A stretch of DNA of 64,000 bases, from NCBI GenBank assembly GCA_025267735.1, contig CM046299.1:35912887-35976886 (forward strand). Direction: 5' to 3'. A program made the position numbers and the translations under genes. The stretch is from Mactra quadrangularis. Its lineage: Eukaryota; Mollusca; Bivalvia; Venerida; Mactridae. The notes beneath the pieces are model-generated. The model was not told where the DNA came from. It searched no databases and was given only the letters and a program-made list of their open reading frames with translations. Positions within the stretch are counted from its first letter, which is position 1. Every line of letters begins with the position of its first letter. Below are positions 32,370 through 45,002 of the stretch, one piece after another.

Positions 32370-35300
32370 CAATCTGATTAAAACCCGATCTAAAATTTTC
32401 CGCTCGCATACTCGCTAATTTAGATCTGGCCTTTTCCAAACGAAGGTCACGTTCAGGTGACCTTTTCTCATCATAATATTCGTGACGAAATTGTTATGAT
32501 ACGTAACGTGTTTACATCGTCTACGTCACGCAATTTGAAATGAGCCACCCAATCGCAGACTGTGATTAATACCGCTGTTGAATTAGCATGCAAACCTTGG
32601 TCTAAAAATAGGAATTACGAAATCAAAATGTAATTAATAGTGTTTTCGTCTAGATGAAAGCTTCGCATTGATTGGTCGACACAAAGTTCATCTCGACGTG
32701 ACCTTCCACGGAGAAAGTAGAGATCCTGTACGACAACGCTCTACAGGATATCTGTTTACGGAGATTGTTTGCAAATATGAACCTTTGATATCACAACAAA
32801 TTGGTGTTTTGTGAATGGGAATTTTGATTGTTTCATACTGTTTTAATTTATTTATTTCTTCAATTTTACTACCAATTGTATTTTATCTATTGTCCATTAC
32901 AGTGAGTAACATTTTGGTTTACAGTTAAGACATTGTTAATAAAAATATTAATATCATGTACCCCACCCACTTTCAGTCAAATTAGTAAATTGATGAACCC
33001 TTAATCTAATGTGTGGAAAAAGGATACTATATGCCTCAGTCATATAAAATCGTCGCTTGTTGCGGACCCGTACGTTCAGACAGCCGTAGGCCGTGGGAAG
33101 ACTTGCGTTTTAAGGTGACGATAAGCACATGGCACAAAAACACACGTACGGAGCCGTAGCTGGAAAATATGCAAGTTTTATCCGTACTCGGACACGATTT
33201 TGTTCTCGATTTGACTTTGAAACTGATACGTGTAACCACGGCTTATCTCACGGACCCTAGTAAAACGTAACAGTCCTTACGGGTACGCAAGAGTTCGTAC
33301 GGAACCTTGCGGAGCTTGATCGCACGGCGCCCGTATGGTGCCCTCGTGGCTATTTTTATGTTTATGGGACTGTAGCTTTAATAACAAAGCAATGTGCCGT
33401 ATGCAAACAGTAATCTAACATCACCTTATATCACACCCTGATGATAATCTCATAACAATATTGTGGAGAATAATTCAAGAATATAAATGCGGCATGCTTC
33501 TATTGTAATTATCTCAACCTATCAGACATACATTTGTTTTATGACCTAACTTTGATCATCTAACGCGTTTCTAGATGCATTTGTTTTATATCTAATATGA
33601 TCCTGGCTCTTGTTACGGTATATATAAATGTCAGTTACATAATTACCTAGGAATGTAAAGGTTTTGGCATTATTGACTATACAATTTTCATGGCTTACGT
33701 TTTGTTTCAATGAATAATTTATCATGTGTCTTAATACAGCAAATGATTATAGACTAAAACTGTGAAATTATATTGTACTCGCTAGAAATAAGCATTCACG
33801 GCACAAAGTAGACAGAGTATATTGAACTGTAAGGGAAGGAATATGTTTTGTAAAATCTGGTACTTAAAATTGGTTGATCATGTCTTGTGTAAACATGACA
33901 ATTTGTCCCGAAATAGTGAACCCTGTACCATGGTTGCCCTTACTTTTAATTAACATTGTATAGTTTGTAAGCTCGTTCTTCCGTATGGCATAAACCATAC
34001 ATATGTTACGTGTATCGAAACCAATAAACCAGTGACCAACTCTTAAGGTTACAAATGGAACAATAAAAATTACTTAAGGCATTTGCTAAATTCACAAACC
34101 AACTAAGTACAGTGCGAGTATTTTAAATATTATAACTATTTCAAATTCGCACGGTATAAACTATTTTTGTGATTCCATAAGTGTATGTAACAGACATACA
34201 TGTAACTCAGCTAATTGTATGACATAATTAACATTGCGTTGAACACGTTTTAAATCAATTTTAATTAATTGTAAGAAAGCTTTATACAAGTTAATAGACT
34301 AGATATCTGATCTGACCAAAATATTAACATTTACACGGAAGTTCCGTTTTGATGTAGCTTAAAAACTTTGACCATAATAATAAATTAGCAGAACATGAGA
34401 TTCAAAATTGCGTTATTTATTAGTTTGTCTATTGCAGCTAACAGAATGAAAATGGAGATGATAATTGCTTTACGTGTTGTGTCTGACGAGAACAATTTGC
34501 TTAGATGTTAGCTATGATTGAAATCAGATATTTTACCGATTCATATTGAACAAATAATACAAGCTTTGTCTTAGCTTCAGTCACTCTGTATATTGTTTTA
34601 TATTCCTTAATGTGTCTAGGTTAGTGAATCAATAGTCATGTTTACTGGACGTCAGTTAATTTTGTTAATTCAATATCTATTTATAATAGAAATTGTAAGA
34701 GATAAAAATCATTTTGCTAAGCAATCTGCCGCGGGTGATAACAGAGCAGTGAGTAGACTCTTAAGTGAGACAATCCGGGTATGATTCTTGTACTCGATAT
34801 ATTATACTCTTCCACAAAAGGACAAAAATATTACCGTTCATTCCATAAAGACAGACTTGTTCAGAAGAAAACTAGAACCGCTAAAAAAATCTCGGGGCGT
34901 TAATTAAATAAGCTCGCGACCGTAAACCAATGTTTACAATTTAATGACCGGGGTAGACTCCATGCAACAAATTGCATTCAAAAATAATACATGCTACTTG
35001 GATTACATATATTATTCTGATAAATCTATACCTACAAACAAGTTGAAATGCATAATTATATAAAAATTGCACAATTGTGAATTAAATTTTCATATTTTGA
35101 AAGATAACAGAGACGTAATCATTCTTTCTTATCGTGCGATTATTTCGGTTATAGTTCTCTCCCTTACACGCACTTCGAGATACGTGTGTATGTGAATTGT
35201 GTGTGTGAGAGAGTGTGCATTGTTGACAAGTATTAAACTGGTACTTAGTTGAAAAACTCGAACCGCCCGGCTTCCCTAGTCGGTAGCGCACAAGTCCACT

Positions 35301-36024
35301 GACCATGGGTTCATAAGATCGAATCCCCGGCGCGGCATAGTTTCGAAGATCTTCAGTAAATATAATTATAAAAACTCCGCATAAAATCCCAAATATAAAT
35401 CTGATACAGCAACACTGTCACCTGTTTTTTGTTTCTTACAATAGTCATCGGCTAAACTCCATTCATTTGCATGTTGGAGTTTCATTTTTAGTGAATTTTG
35501 TTATAAAAATTGACTGCACAAGAAACAATCTTTAACTTAAGTACTTGGCACCTACTTAGAAAACAACTATTCTGCAACTTCTCTTGCTTTTTTGCAGAAC
35601 TTTAGATGCATTGAGGCATGTATTAGCTCAATCTCCGTAAACAGACATCCTGTAGAGCGTTGTCGTACAGGATCTCTACTCTCTCCGTGGAAGGTCACGT
35701 CGAGATAACCTTGTGTCGACCAATCAATGCGTAGCTTCCATCTAGACAAAAACACTATTAATCACATTTTGATGTCGTAATTTCTATTTTCAGACCAAGT
35801 TTTGCATGCTTATTTAACAGCGGTATTATTCACAGTCTGCGATTGGCCGGCTCTTTCAAATTGCATGACGTAGACGATGTAAACAAGTTACGTATCAAAA
35901 CAATTTCGTCATGAATATTATGATAAGAAAAGGTCGCCTGGACGTGACCTTCGTTTGAAAACGGCCAGATCTAAATTAGCGAGTATGCGAGCGAAAAATT
36001 TTAGATCGGGTTTTAATCAGATTG
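32370..36024. mobile_element. 3.65-kb element with about 400-bp terminal inverted repeats
   Basis: The left arm (32370 to about 32768) starts CAATCTGATTAAAACCCGAT; the right arm (about 35627-36024) is its reverse complement. Internal landmarks such as GTACGACAACGCTCTACAGG near 32728 and its partner near 35652 match. Arms differ at scattered sites and small indels, so the copy is older than the 1652-bp element. Flanks do not give a clean target duplication. The interior (32770-35620) is AT-rich with no transposase; it includes an orphan 'ACCCCACCCAC' repeat end near 32959 and a SINE fragment near 35263. Confidence 0.8.
35263..35350 (+). mobile_element. SINE head fragment
   Basis: CGCCCGGCTTCCCTAGTCGG, then CAAGTCCACTGACCATGGG and CATAGTTTCG, matches the tRNA-like head of the SINEs at 36482 and 49682. 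The B box (GATCGAATCCCC) is diverged and the body is missing. Confidence 0.7.
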
Positions 36025-36481
36025 GTATTAGCTCATTTTCCCATAATTTGAGGCGAGATATGTGACCACTTGTTCTCTGATGTCCAATATGAGTACGTAA
36101 ATTTTACATCTATGAGATACAAAATGGGTTGTCTTTGTTTTAGTTTTGGTGACACATGAGCGACATTTCATCTAACTATCTTAAAAAAACAACTTTGTGT
36201 ATTTACCTAACTAGCTTCGCTTTCTCCTCAGTGCCTACTAGTTTAATCCTTGTTGTCGATCTCGGACCAGGCAGAGGTTAATTTTCGGGCTGACCGGATG
36301 ATTTACTTTATTCTGTTTGTCAACACGCCGTCAGTTTGAATTAAGCCATTTGATATAATGTTTTACTTTTTAGTATTGTGTATCATATCATGGAGATTAA
36401 ACTACCGCTTTGAAGTTTTCTAAAATGCATACTATTTTGTGATGTTTATTCATTTTTTAAGCGTAATTTATTCTTAAGCTA

Positions 36482-36700
36482 GCCCGACTAGCTAAGTCGG
36501 TAGCGAACAAGTCTACTGATCGATGGGTCGTAGGTTCGATTCCCGGGCCGGGCATACTTTCGTGGAGTATAGTCATGGAAACATTACTACGGCCATTCTC
36601 CCTTCAACCACGTATTCCTAATCATGTCGGGCAGTTGTCAGTCACTGACGAAAATTATGTGCTTAGTATCTAATTAACAGCTCAATTCAAATATTTAGTC
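36482..36700 (+). mobile_element. tRNA-headed SINE, second family
   Basis: A 73-base tRNA-like head (GCCCGACTAGCTAAGTCGGT at the start; GGTTCGATTCCCGGGCCGGGCA at its end, of which GGTTCGATTCC is the B box) is followed by a body with CATACTTTCG and ACGGCCATTCTCCCT. The acceptor ends GCCCG/CGGGC pair. It resembles the V-SINE type reported in molluscs (RUDI), a comparison from memory. Copies at 49682 and, truncated, 35263. Confidence 0.85.
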
Positions 36701-37289
36701 TAACCGATAACGGCGAGTTGATGCGGCTGACCGCCGTGAAATGACCTTGACTGTTGCTACAGCCATAACCCTACAAAACATTGGCCATTTTAGCGCAATT
36801 GTATTTAGAGCGCACGGGGCCGGTATATGGAAAAGGTGAAAAAATAAGTTCACGTCATTCGAGATGATACATGACCAAATTGACCATACTGTTAATCTAT
36901 AACATTTATATAATTTATTATGCCAGAGTGTTTATTAAAATGTTAAGTGTAAACACATAACGATCAGAAATAACTATTTGCAGATAAAATCATTTGTATA
37001 AAATATTTGATCACTTCTCTAAATTGATCACCAGCAGTTTCATGTGTAGCTATATAGATTATTAATGTTAGTTGTAGTATCACTTGATGATAAACTTCTA
37101 ATTAACGAGCAGTGCTCGCGCTTCATTCTCAATTTGCGAGTTTTAGGTGATATTGAAATGCTTCTTAAAAACTAATTTACAATGTCAGTTATGTATTTTA
37201 TATTAAATTAATAAATGTAGGATCAATTAATGTTAAAACCATTATTATGTTAGATCCATCTGCAATTCTACAGGGATTTATATGCAAGT
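36701..37289. other. AT-rich spacer
   Basis: No recognised gene or repeat. Confidence 0.4.
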
Positions 37290-38240
37290 TCATTTGTTTG
37301 TTTAGGTTTTACGGCGCACCAACACAAAAAGGTCATATCGCGCCGAAAGCAATTAATGCTACAATTAGTTCAAACGATATTAATGACCTAAAGCTTTATA
37401 TCTTATTATATACATTTATTTCCTTTAAAAAGTTAAGTACTGCATATGATGGTACTGACTTAAAATGTTCTTTAAGTGAGTTAACCTTAAAGTGTTTGTC
37501 ACGGATGTATTTAAGATCCTGACAGTCAAGGAGAACGTGTTTTACATTGAAATGCTCACCACATGATATACATTTAGGTACTTATTCTCTTTTGAGAAGG
37601 TATAAACGTGTTAATCTGGTATGACCAATTCTACATCGCGTAATCACTATTTGGTCTCGGCGATTAGAAAATATTATTGATGAAGATGACTCAAGCGTTG
37701 GCTTTATGTCATGTAACTTGTTAAAAATAGCATTGTTCAACATAGTTGGCCATTTTGACTTTATTAACGTATTGATCGAACACTTTGAAGTCACTGCTTG
37801 GTAATTTGAAGGTTAAAAGATTCTTTAGCTAAAATGTCTACTTATCCATTTCCATGTATACCAATATGACTTGGTATCCAGCAGAGGTGTACTATTTTAG
37901 ATTTCAGTGTTTCATGTAATCTTAATTAAATATTTTCTATAAGTATATTGTCTGAACTACGGTTTTTTTGGCCAGTTATACAGATAGAGAATCTGAAAAA
38001 ATTATAAAATTGTTATTAATACTATTTGATATGTATGTAAAATATGGATGCCTGGTCAGGCAGTCGCATTCTTGCAACGAAAGAATTTCCATATGTAGCG
38101 CAACCAACTTAGTAACCATCTTTTGAGCCGTCAGTAAATAAATGTGTACAATCTTTATATTTTTCTAAGATGTTTATGAATTCGGATTTGAAGGCTTCTG
38201 GGTAGAAGTGTTGATATTAAGCATTTCTTGGCATCGAGGC
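37290..38240 (-). mobile_element. LINE 3' fragment, copy B
   Basis: Carries the shared 3' tail (TTTACGGCGCACCAACA near 37308), the zinc-knuckle region with a degraded second cysteine, and minus-frame CSINTLIKSKWPT (37582-37794). It runs on into degraded RNase H sequence near 38050-38230 that matches 46430-46720. Deletions and stops throughout. Confidence 0.85.
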
Positions 38241-38813
38241 CAGGTTATTTCCTGGGTGATTGTCGTTCAGAAAATGCCAGTTGTACCCCGATCCAACTTA
38301 CCATGACACCGTTAGGGCGGAACAAATAGGGCAAAAAATGCAATGCTACCATTTTAGTAATATACATGTACATACATATTTTTTCAATCAAGGCCATTGG
38401 AACATGTCTGATGGTGCAACGATGATCAGTTTACAGCATAAAAATACGGAGCCTCTTATAAATGTGACAATTTGAAATTCTTTTTGATTTTCTCGATTAT
38501 TTCGTTTGAAAGTAATATTATTTCAAATATTGTGAAAATTAAAACAACTCAAAACAGCACTTTAGGGGCTCCATACGAAAACTGTTAGTCGACAACACTA
38601 CGACGATAATACGTCGGCGCGGCAAAGATAAGCCGACAGCAGACAACCATCATACATAATAACAATTATGACACTTTGTTGTTAATTATGTACGAGTCAT
38701 CCTTGTCCTCTTGTGGTGCTGTCGACTATTATAATACACCCCTATACTCATGATTCCATGACATCAGGGTTACAATTATATACATGAACTAATATTCTCT
38801 TTATTTGCTGCAG
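38241..38813. other. Spacer without recognised gene
   Basis: A 71-codon frame at 38260-38475 has no domain. GTTAGTCGACAAC / GTTGTCGACTAAC-like motifs near 38585 and 38720 are weak. Confidence 0.3.
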
Positions 38814-39544
38814 GTTAACATGTATCATCGGAATTGTAGCTGCAATTAGAAGCTGTAGGGTTCTTACTAATGAAGAGTATAAAATTATGATTCAACTCAC
38901 TTCGACAGGATCATACGATGTAGCGGTAAGCATAAGGACACAGTCAGAAAAAGCAACTCTGAGACGTTTTCAGCGTTTAAAAGATTCTTACAAAAACATT
39001 AATAACAGACTCTATTTCAATGGTATAGAGGTTTTGACACTGGACAAGTGCCGACATGTCATAAAAAAGCTTATAGAAAAAACAAAGGACTCGGTGTACG
39101 AAGATAATATCATATTCTTGAAAGAAAATATTCAGGAATATCGGAGGAACACGTTAGAAAATTTCTTAATACTGTGCCAGAATATAAGAAAACAATTATA
39201 AAATTCAACCATAAAGTTCCACTCAAACATGTGACTAGTAATTATGTGCACGTAATTCTCCAAATCGATCTTGTAGATATGACAAGAGATGCCGTGATAT
39301 ACAGAAATGAAAAGTGTAAATACATTCTTAGCGTTATGGATATTTTAGTCGTTTTGTTTGGCTTAGAGCAATTGAGAGTAAATCTACTGAAGTAGTTGCA
39401 AAACCGTTGAGTAATATCTTCTCAGAATTCGGGACTCCGAAGATTATTCAACATGATAGAGGTCGGGAGTTCGATGGTGAAACTGGATCGTGTAGGATAA
39501 ACACGCATATATCTGTACAAATATGCCAGAAACAATTGTCCTAA
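38814..39544 (+). pseudogene. Integrase-core (rve) gene remnant, KRBA2/GIN-like
   Basis: An acceptor-like TTTATTTGCTGCAG at 38800-38813 precedes the first frame (38887-39201), a basic helical stretch with CRHVIKKLIEK. A frameshift near 39175 leads to the integrase core: IDLVDMTRDAVIYRNEKCK from 39268, the usual context of the first catalytic aspartate, then YILSVMDI. A second shift near 39350 gives FSRFVWLRAIESKSTEVVAK and finally GTPKIIQHDRGREF (near 39440), the second aspartate. The third catalytic residue and the C-terminus are missing. I compare it with KRBA2/Gypsy-integrase-like genes and Ginger transposons. It is about 7 kb from the polymerase palindrome, and nothing ties the two together. 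Confidence 0.75.
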
Positions 39545-39570
39545 GATCAAGTATGACGTTTAATGTTGAT

Positions 39571-39611
39571 TGCGACGTTTAGCGGCGCTACACTCACCGC
39601 TAAACGTCGCA
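39571..39611. repeat. Perfect short hairpin
   Basis: TGCGACGTTTAGCGG pairs with CCGCTAAACGTCGCA: 15-bp arms with a CGCTACACTCA loop, GC-rich against AT-rich surroundings and just past the integrase remnant. Confidence 0.85.
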
Positions 39612-39722
39612 ACACTGCTATAGCAAGAATAAGGTCTCTATAGCGCTTGCCTATCTAGATCTAACTCAATTTGACAAAGTTTGAAAGTTAATCCGAAGAT
39701 GATCAAAATAGACACTGAGATA

Positions 39723-39985
39723 ATTGTTTGTTTGTTTGTTTGGGTTTTACGGCGCACCAACACAGAAAGGTCATATCGCGCCGAAAGCATGATACTAATA
39801 ATTCAAACTTTATTAATGATGTAAAATTCTATATCTTATTATAAACATTTATTTCTTTCAAAAAGTTAAGTATAGCATATGATGGTACAGATTCAAAAAG
39901 TTCTTTAAGTGATTTTACTTTAAAATGTTTGTCACGAATGTATTTAAGATCCTGACAGTCAAGGAGAACCTGTTTAACATTGTTT
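39723..39985 (-). mobile_element. LINE 3' end, copy C1
   Basis: Begins with (GTTT)n and the tail TTTACGGCGCACCAACA near 39746. The minus frame 39829-40011 covers the last residues (LLDCQDLKYIRDKHFKVKS). It is interrupted by the next LINE end in tandem. Confidence 0.85.
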
Positions 39986-40705
39986 GTTTGGGTTTTACGG
40001 CGCACCAACACAGAAAGGTCATGTCGCGCCGAAAGCTATTAATGATACTAATAATTCAAACTATATTAATGATGTAAAAACTCTATATCTTATTATAAAC
40101 ATTTATTTCTTTCAAAACGTTAAGTATAGCATATGATGGTACAGATTCAAAAAGTTCTTTAAGTGAGTTTACTTTAAAATGTTTGTCACGAATGTATTTA
40201 AGATCCTGACAGTCAAGGAGAACGTGTTTTACATTGAAATGCTCGTCACATGGTATGCATTTAGGTGCTTCTTCTCTTTTGAGAAGGTATGAATGTGTTA
40301 ATCTAGTATGACCAATTCTACATCGTGAAATTACTATTTGATCTCTGCGATTAGAATATATAATTGACGAAGATGAATTAAGGGTTGGCTTTATGTCACG
40401 TAATTTATTAAAAATTGCATTGTTCCACAACGTTTGCCATTTTGATTTAATTAACGTGTTTATTGAACATTTGAAGTCACTGCTTGGCAATTTGATATCC
40501 ACTGGTTGAAGGTTTAAAGATTCTTTGGCTAAAATATCAACTTTTTCATTTCCTTGTATACCAATATGGCTTGGTATCCAGCAGAGGTGTACTGTTTTAG
40601 ATTTTAAAATTTCATGCAATTTCAATTCGATACTTTTAATAAGAATATTGTCTGAATTACGATTTTTTATGGCCAATAATACAGATAATCTGAAACAAGA
40701 AATGT
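39986..40705 (-). mobile_element. LINE 3' fragment, copy C2 (longest open frame)
   Basis: The minus frame 40083-40769 keeps the end of an RNase H domain (WIPSHIGIQGNEKVDILAK) and the C-terminal knuckle CIPCDEHFNVKHVLLDC, then ends in LKEINVYNKI. Its first 25 or so residues derive from adjoining GGGCCC-element sequence. It is the least damaged of the LINE copies and sits directly behind another 3' end of the same family with the same orientation. Confidence 0.88.
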
Positions 40706-40738
40706 CTTTAAAAAAGACAAACGGCGTCGATTTAAAAA

Positions 40739-41160
40739 CAAGAGGGCCCAAAGGGCCGTGGGTGCTCACCTGAGGAAAAGGTCAAAAGTCACAGAAGAGC
40801 CATTTACAGAGGACCACTAATGTTAAAACCTATTTTTTGACCCAGTGACCTACTTATCCAACCAATCAGACCTATTTGTACAATTTTGGTAGGGAACCAC
40901 CCACGGACCATTCCTGTTGAGTTTGGGCAAATTATCATAAGCGGTTCAAGAGAAGATGTTGTTTGAACTTTTCCTTATATAATTCAATGTAATATTGTGA
41001 TTCATGGGGTGGGGTCAATTTTGACCCAGGGGCATAATTTGAACAACTGTGATGGAGGACCTCTAGATGATGTTATATACCAAATATGAAAGCTCTAGGC
41101 CTTGTAGTTTCAGACAAGAAGATTTTTGAAAATTGCATTGTGACTGGAATTAATTGCAAT
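40739..41160. mobile_element. GGGCCC-type dispersed element
   Basis: Starts ACAAGAGGGCCCAAAGGGCC and carries GGTCAATTTTGACCCAGG, GGGGCATAATTTGAACAA and AAGCTCTAGGCCTTGTAGTT, text I associate with a very common bivalve repeat. The far edge is uncertain. No coding potential. Confidence 0.65.
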
Positions 41161-43781
41161 ATATCTTTCACTTGAGCCCAGATTGCGTGCTGTATTCGTT
41201 TTTCATAAACAATCATAAAGTGAAATTTTGAGAATGGATGACATGTGTGTCTATACAGTATTTAAACTGTGTCTGGTCCAAGACCTTCACAATGACATCA
41301 TTAAATAAGTTGCAACTGTGATGGCAACAGCACAACATGTTTATCAGATGTAATATGGAACAGCTTCTTCATAAAAACTGCTTATACATGTAATGCAGGA
41401 CTACAAACTCCATAGTTTAAGTCGTCAACCATGCATTACATAAATTATCTATGATTGGTCAGTACTTAAGCCAATCTTGTCAACCCTCTGCTTTCTTACG
41501 ATAAGATGTTGCAGTCATAAAGTCAGAGATGAAAATATCCAAATCATAGAAGCATTGGTATTGTAATATGAACAGAAAACTGCTTCAATCAGATCAATTT
41601 ATTCACATTGCAATTATTGATTTGACATAATTCTGATACAATATCTCATAAAAAGTTACATGAACATAATGTGAACAACACATATAATTTATCATCATTC
41701 CAGAATCTTGTAAGCCTATCGCAATAAGCTTATTTCATTCATACAAAAAGTTCATAATTTACAAACGTTATATTCAATATATATAGGCTTTTAAAGTTGC
41801 TGGTAGCAGAAATTAAACAATCTGACAAAAATCATAATCCATCATCGAAATAATTGGACAACCCTCTTTGATCCATCATATAATCAAAACACTTACTCAG
41901 GGTTTTCATTCGGAATTTCCAAAAATATATGACAATATTTTGCAATGCTTTTAGTGATTTTCTTGTGTAATAGAATATTAAATTATGCACATTAACACTA
42001 TAATTAGTGGTTTAGTTGCTGTTTATGTTAAATAATAAAATCAATTTTTTGACATTTTCAGTACCCTAACAGTATAGAAAAGGGTCCATATATTGTTCAA
42101 TAATGGCGAATTCTATGTTGCCGACCAAACATATCAACACAAATCTCAAGGATTAACAATAACAAGTAGACAAAAAAATGTTTCAATTAAGAAGGGTTCT
42201 ATTCCCATGAATATTTTTTTCTCCAGTAATATTAATTAAAACCAGAATGTCTCATTGTCAATAAAGTTGAATAACCAACAAAAGCGATAATCGAGCTTTA
42301 TAATCAATTGTCTCCATCTTCTAATGAATGACTGATTATCAATTATTATAATCAATTTGTTTAATCCCTAAGAAGAACAGACAACAGGTGTATTAATAAG
42401 ATAAATGACCAGTGTCAGGGTAACTGGTTTGCTGAAATCCGGATTTTAATCACCCGATCACTCGCTCATTTAGAATGGGAACAGCTGGCAATACTTTCAT
42501 TGTTTGAACTCAGAGACTTGTCATCTAAAATTCACCTTTTCACATAGAGAAACATGTAAAGATATGTTAAATGCTTCACACTAACATCTTGAATTAAAGC
42601 CACTATATGAAAATATATTCTTAAACAGTAGACTTTAAAATTGTTTTACAACCATGAATTTATCAAAATATAATATGCATTAATTAAAGACACAATTACC
42701 AGTTCAGACCATTCTGCTTTCTAATTTGAGTTTGAAAAAGTTTCCAATTCTTAAAAAAGTAGGGTACTTTTATAAGAGCGCATTATATTCATTTATACAC
42801 TGATGTTTAATATACCTGATCCAAAATAGTTTAAAAGCTTATTTATGTAATTTGGGGTAAGTTTTTTTTCTAATAAGGCTTCATGTTTAATAAACTGTGA
42901 TCAAAACTAGTGTTTCAAGTATTGACAACCGAAATCTACTGTCGGTTTCGATCTACTTTCACTTTAAAATACAATAAATAATATGAACCTATCTAGACAA
43001 AATTTGCATTTAATTAAAAATCATGTTCATTAAAGGTGTTTAAATAGATAAATGTCTGTTTTCTTTGCAGTAAAAAAAACCAAAGTTACTTTTGATATAG
43101 GGGCTTTAAAACATTTGTCGACCATCAGCATTTGAGCAGGAACACATTTCAGATAGCCACAGTCACAGTAAGTTCTTTATCTGAAGGATAAGCAGGGGAG
43201 AAATTATAAATAAATAGTAAATAAATTACAATTATACTGTTTGGCAAACGAGCCATTAATAGTTTTAGGGTGTAATGTTTGTAATTTGAACTTTTTCTAG
43301 CAAATTTACACATTATTATTGCACAAGCTCATTTTCTTTTCACAAAAGGCACAATCAAAGAATGTAACAAATCCAAATCTCCATGGTTAGGTAATCTTAA
43401 AAAAAATCATGTCCTTTTCACATGTCAGAATATGTTCTGTGTAATGATATGACTTCAGCTTCGCAATGGTTGGATAATATGTGAACCAAAAATAGCCATA
43501 CTGGGATGATAGGAGGGAAGAATTGACATCTCTGGATCTGGAAGAATGCCTATATTTTCTATGTGATCTTGTCAGTATGAATTTCCTGAAACAATAAAGT
43601 ATACAACACCTTAGAAACCAATTAAAGATGTAAATACTGGCACTTCTAATACATATTCACATGTAATTTGTATGATAATTTATATGATATCCGCTAATAT
43701 TAGAAAATGGAGAATATGATTTCATTATTTTCAACACTTTCAACTATGCATTTGTTATTATAACAGAGTACAAAAAATAAC
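41161..43781. other. Long AT-rich stretch without recognised gene
   Basis: No open frame above 60 codons and no repeat paired within the window, except a weak likeness of GGATTTTAATCACCCGATCACTCGCT (near 42442) to the ends of the 32370-36024 element. Confidence 0.4.
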
Positions 43782-43783
43782 TA

Positions 43784-43929
43784 CAGTAAAGTTCCGCTTA
43801 TAAGACCAGCAAAACCATAGGTCTTAATGGCGAAATGGTCTTATTATAGAGACCCCTGTGGGACTTAATAATGGTCAAATCGCATGATTTTGACATTACA
43901 GGAGTGGTCTTAATAGCAGAACTTTACTG
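43784..43929. mobile_element. pogo/Tc1-type MITE (146 bp)
   Basis: Begins CAGTAAAGTTCCGCTTATAA and ends GCAGAACTTTACTG, flanked by TA (43782-43783, 43930-43931). Subterminal GACC / GGTC pairs extend the inverted ends. No coding capacity. Confidence 0.8.
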
Positions 43930-43931
43930 TA

Positions 43932-44536
43932 TGTAGCTAGAACATACAGTACTAAAATTAGTTCCCATCAATGAGTTTTGAATGTGTGTATAATTGTTGA
44001 TAGTTTGCCAGTGTGCGTCAGATGGGTACAGCTCATCGAGTCTAATACAAATCAATAGAATATTGATAAGTCATCATTGTACATGGCTGTATATAGGATA
44101 TATTTAGATAAATATCCTGTGATATTTATCAGCTCCATGTTCTCATATGGTAAAACAACTGACTAACACACAAGAGGAAGCATATTCAATCTTATAGCCG
44201 GTTACTTTTCTGCATCCTGATAGGATGCTAGGTTCAGTTCTAGTAAAATGTTCTGCTTTTTAATGCAGTGAATAACACAAACCTTAAGTTTCATCTTCCG
44301 AGTTCCACTGTCAAAGAACTGAATTATAAAGACTCTTTTTGCATCATACCCAATGGTTTGAAAGTGTTCAGCAAAGTTAGTTCCCCATCCACAAAATAGA
44401 TGTTTCTTTATTATTTTTTTTGAAATGCAATCAATCTGAAAAAAAGTTAAATCAATAAGCTGTCACAGACTTACTCTTTTTGATGCTTTAAGTAACAGCA
44501 CATACCTGTTCACATTATGAAAAGACGGGTAAGTAA
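43932..44536. other. Spacer without recognised gene
   Basis: Nothing recognised beyond a short inverted pair at 44090-44130 (AGGATATATTTAGATAAATATCCT). Confidence 0.3.
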
Positions 44537-44611
44537 GTGGCCGAATAGCTCAGTTGGGAGAGCAATCACCCTGTAAGTAAGAGGTTCTGGGTTCAATCCC
44601 GGTCAGGCTGC
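44537..44611 (+). mobile_element. tRNA-like SINE head, plus orientation
   Basis: GTGGCCGAATAGCTCAGTTG opens a D-arm-like A box (AGCTCAGTTGGGAGAGC), and GGTTCTGGGTTCAATCCC contains the B box. Acceptor pairing is imperfect and the anticodon stem is poor, so it is a SINE head rather than a tRNA gene. The following TATTTTTATTACCCTGTGACA recurs in the inverted partner. Confidence 0.7.
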
Positions 44612-44926
44612 ATATTTTTATTACCCTGTGACATTTGGCGCCCAACATAAAACACCCTCTTAGAATTGTGTGAATTCATCGTTAGATAGCCCCACATCCA
44701 AAATCCAAGAATTTGAGGACAAATTCCATTAAAGAGGAGGTTTTTGAAGCCAAGGCATAACACAGCACTTATACACCCTTGCCTTCAAGCTAATATGGCA
44801 ATAAGGTAGAGCGTCCGCATATGACTCCAGAGTTTGTGGGTCCTTATCTCAGATTAGACCATTTTTATTGGGTTACATTTGGTTCTCCACGTTTGGCTCC
44901 AAATGTCACAGTGTAAGAAAAATATT

Positions 44927-45002
44927 CAGCCTGACCGGCACTCAAGCAAAGAACCTTTAGCTAACAGGGCGAGTACACTGCTGACTGAGCTATCCAGCCG
45001 CT
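44927..45002 (-). mobile_element. tRNA-like SINE head, minus orientation (partner of 44537)
   Basis: On the minus strand it starts near GCGGCTGGATAGCTCAGTCA and ends GCCGGTCAGGCTG, matching the unit at 44537-44611, with TGACATTTGGAGCC following as in its partner. The two lie tail to tail about 315 bp apart. Confidence 0.7.

Noticed and set aside
36482..36555. Functional tRNA gene
   Set aside because: Followed by a body shared with 49682, so it is a SINE head.
38814..39544. Integrase as part of the polymerase element
   Set aside because: It lies outside the target duplication and its motifs look KRBA2/GIN-like.
44537..44611. Functional tRNA gene
   Set aside because: Poor acceptor and anticodon pairing, and an inverted partner with shared flanks; better read as a SINE head.
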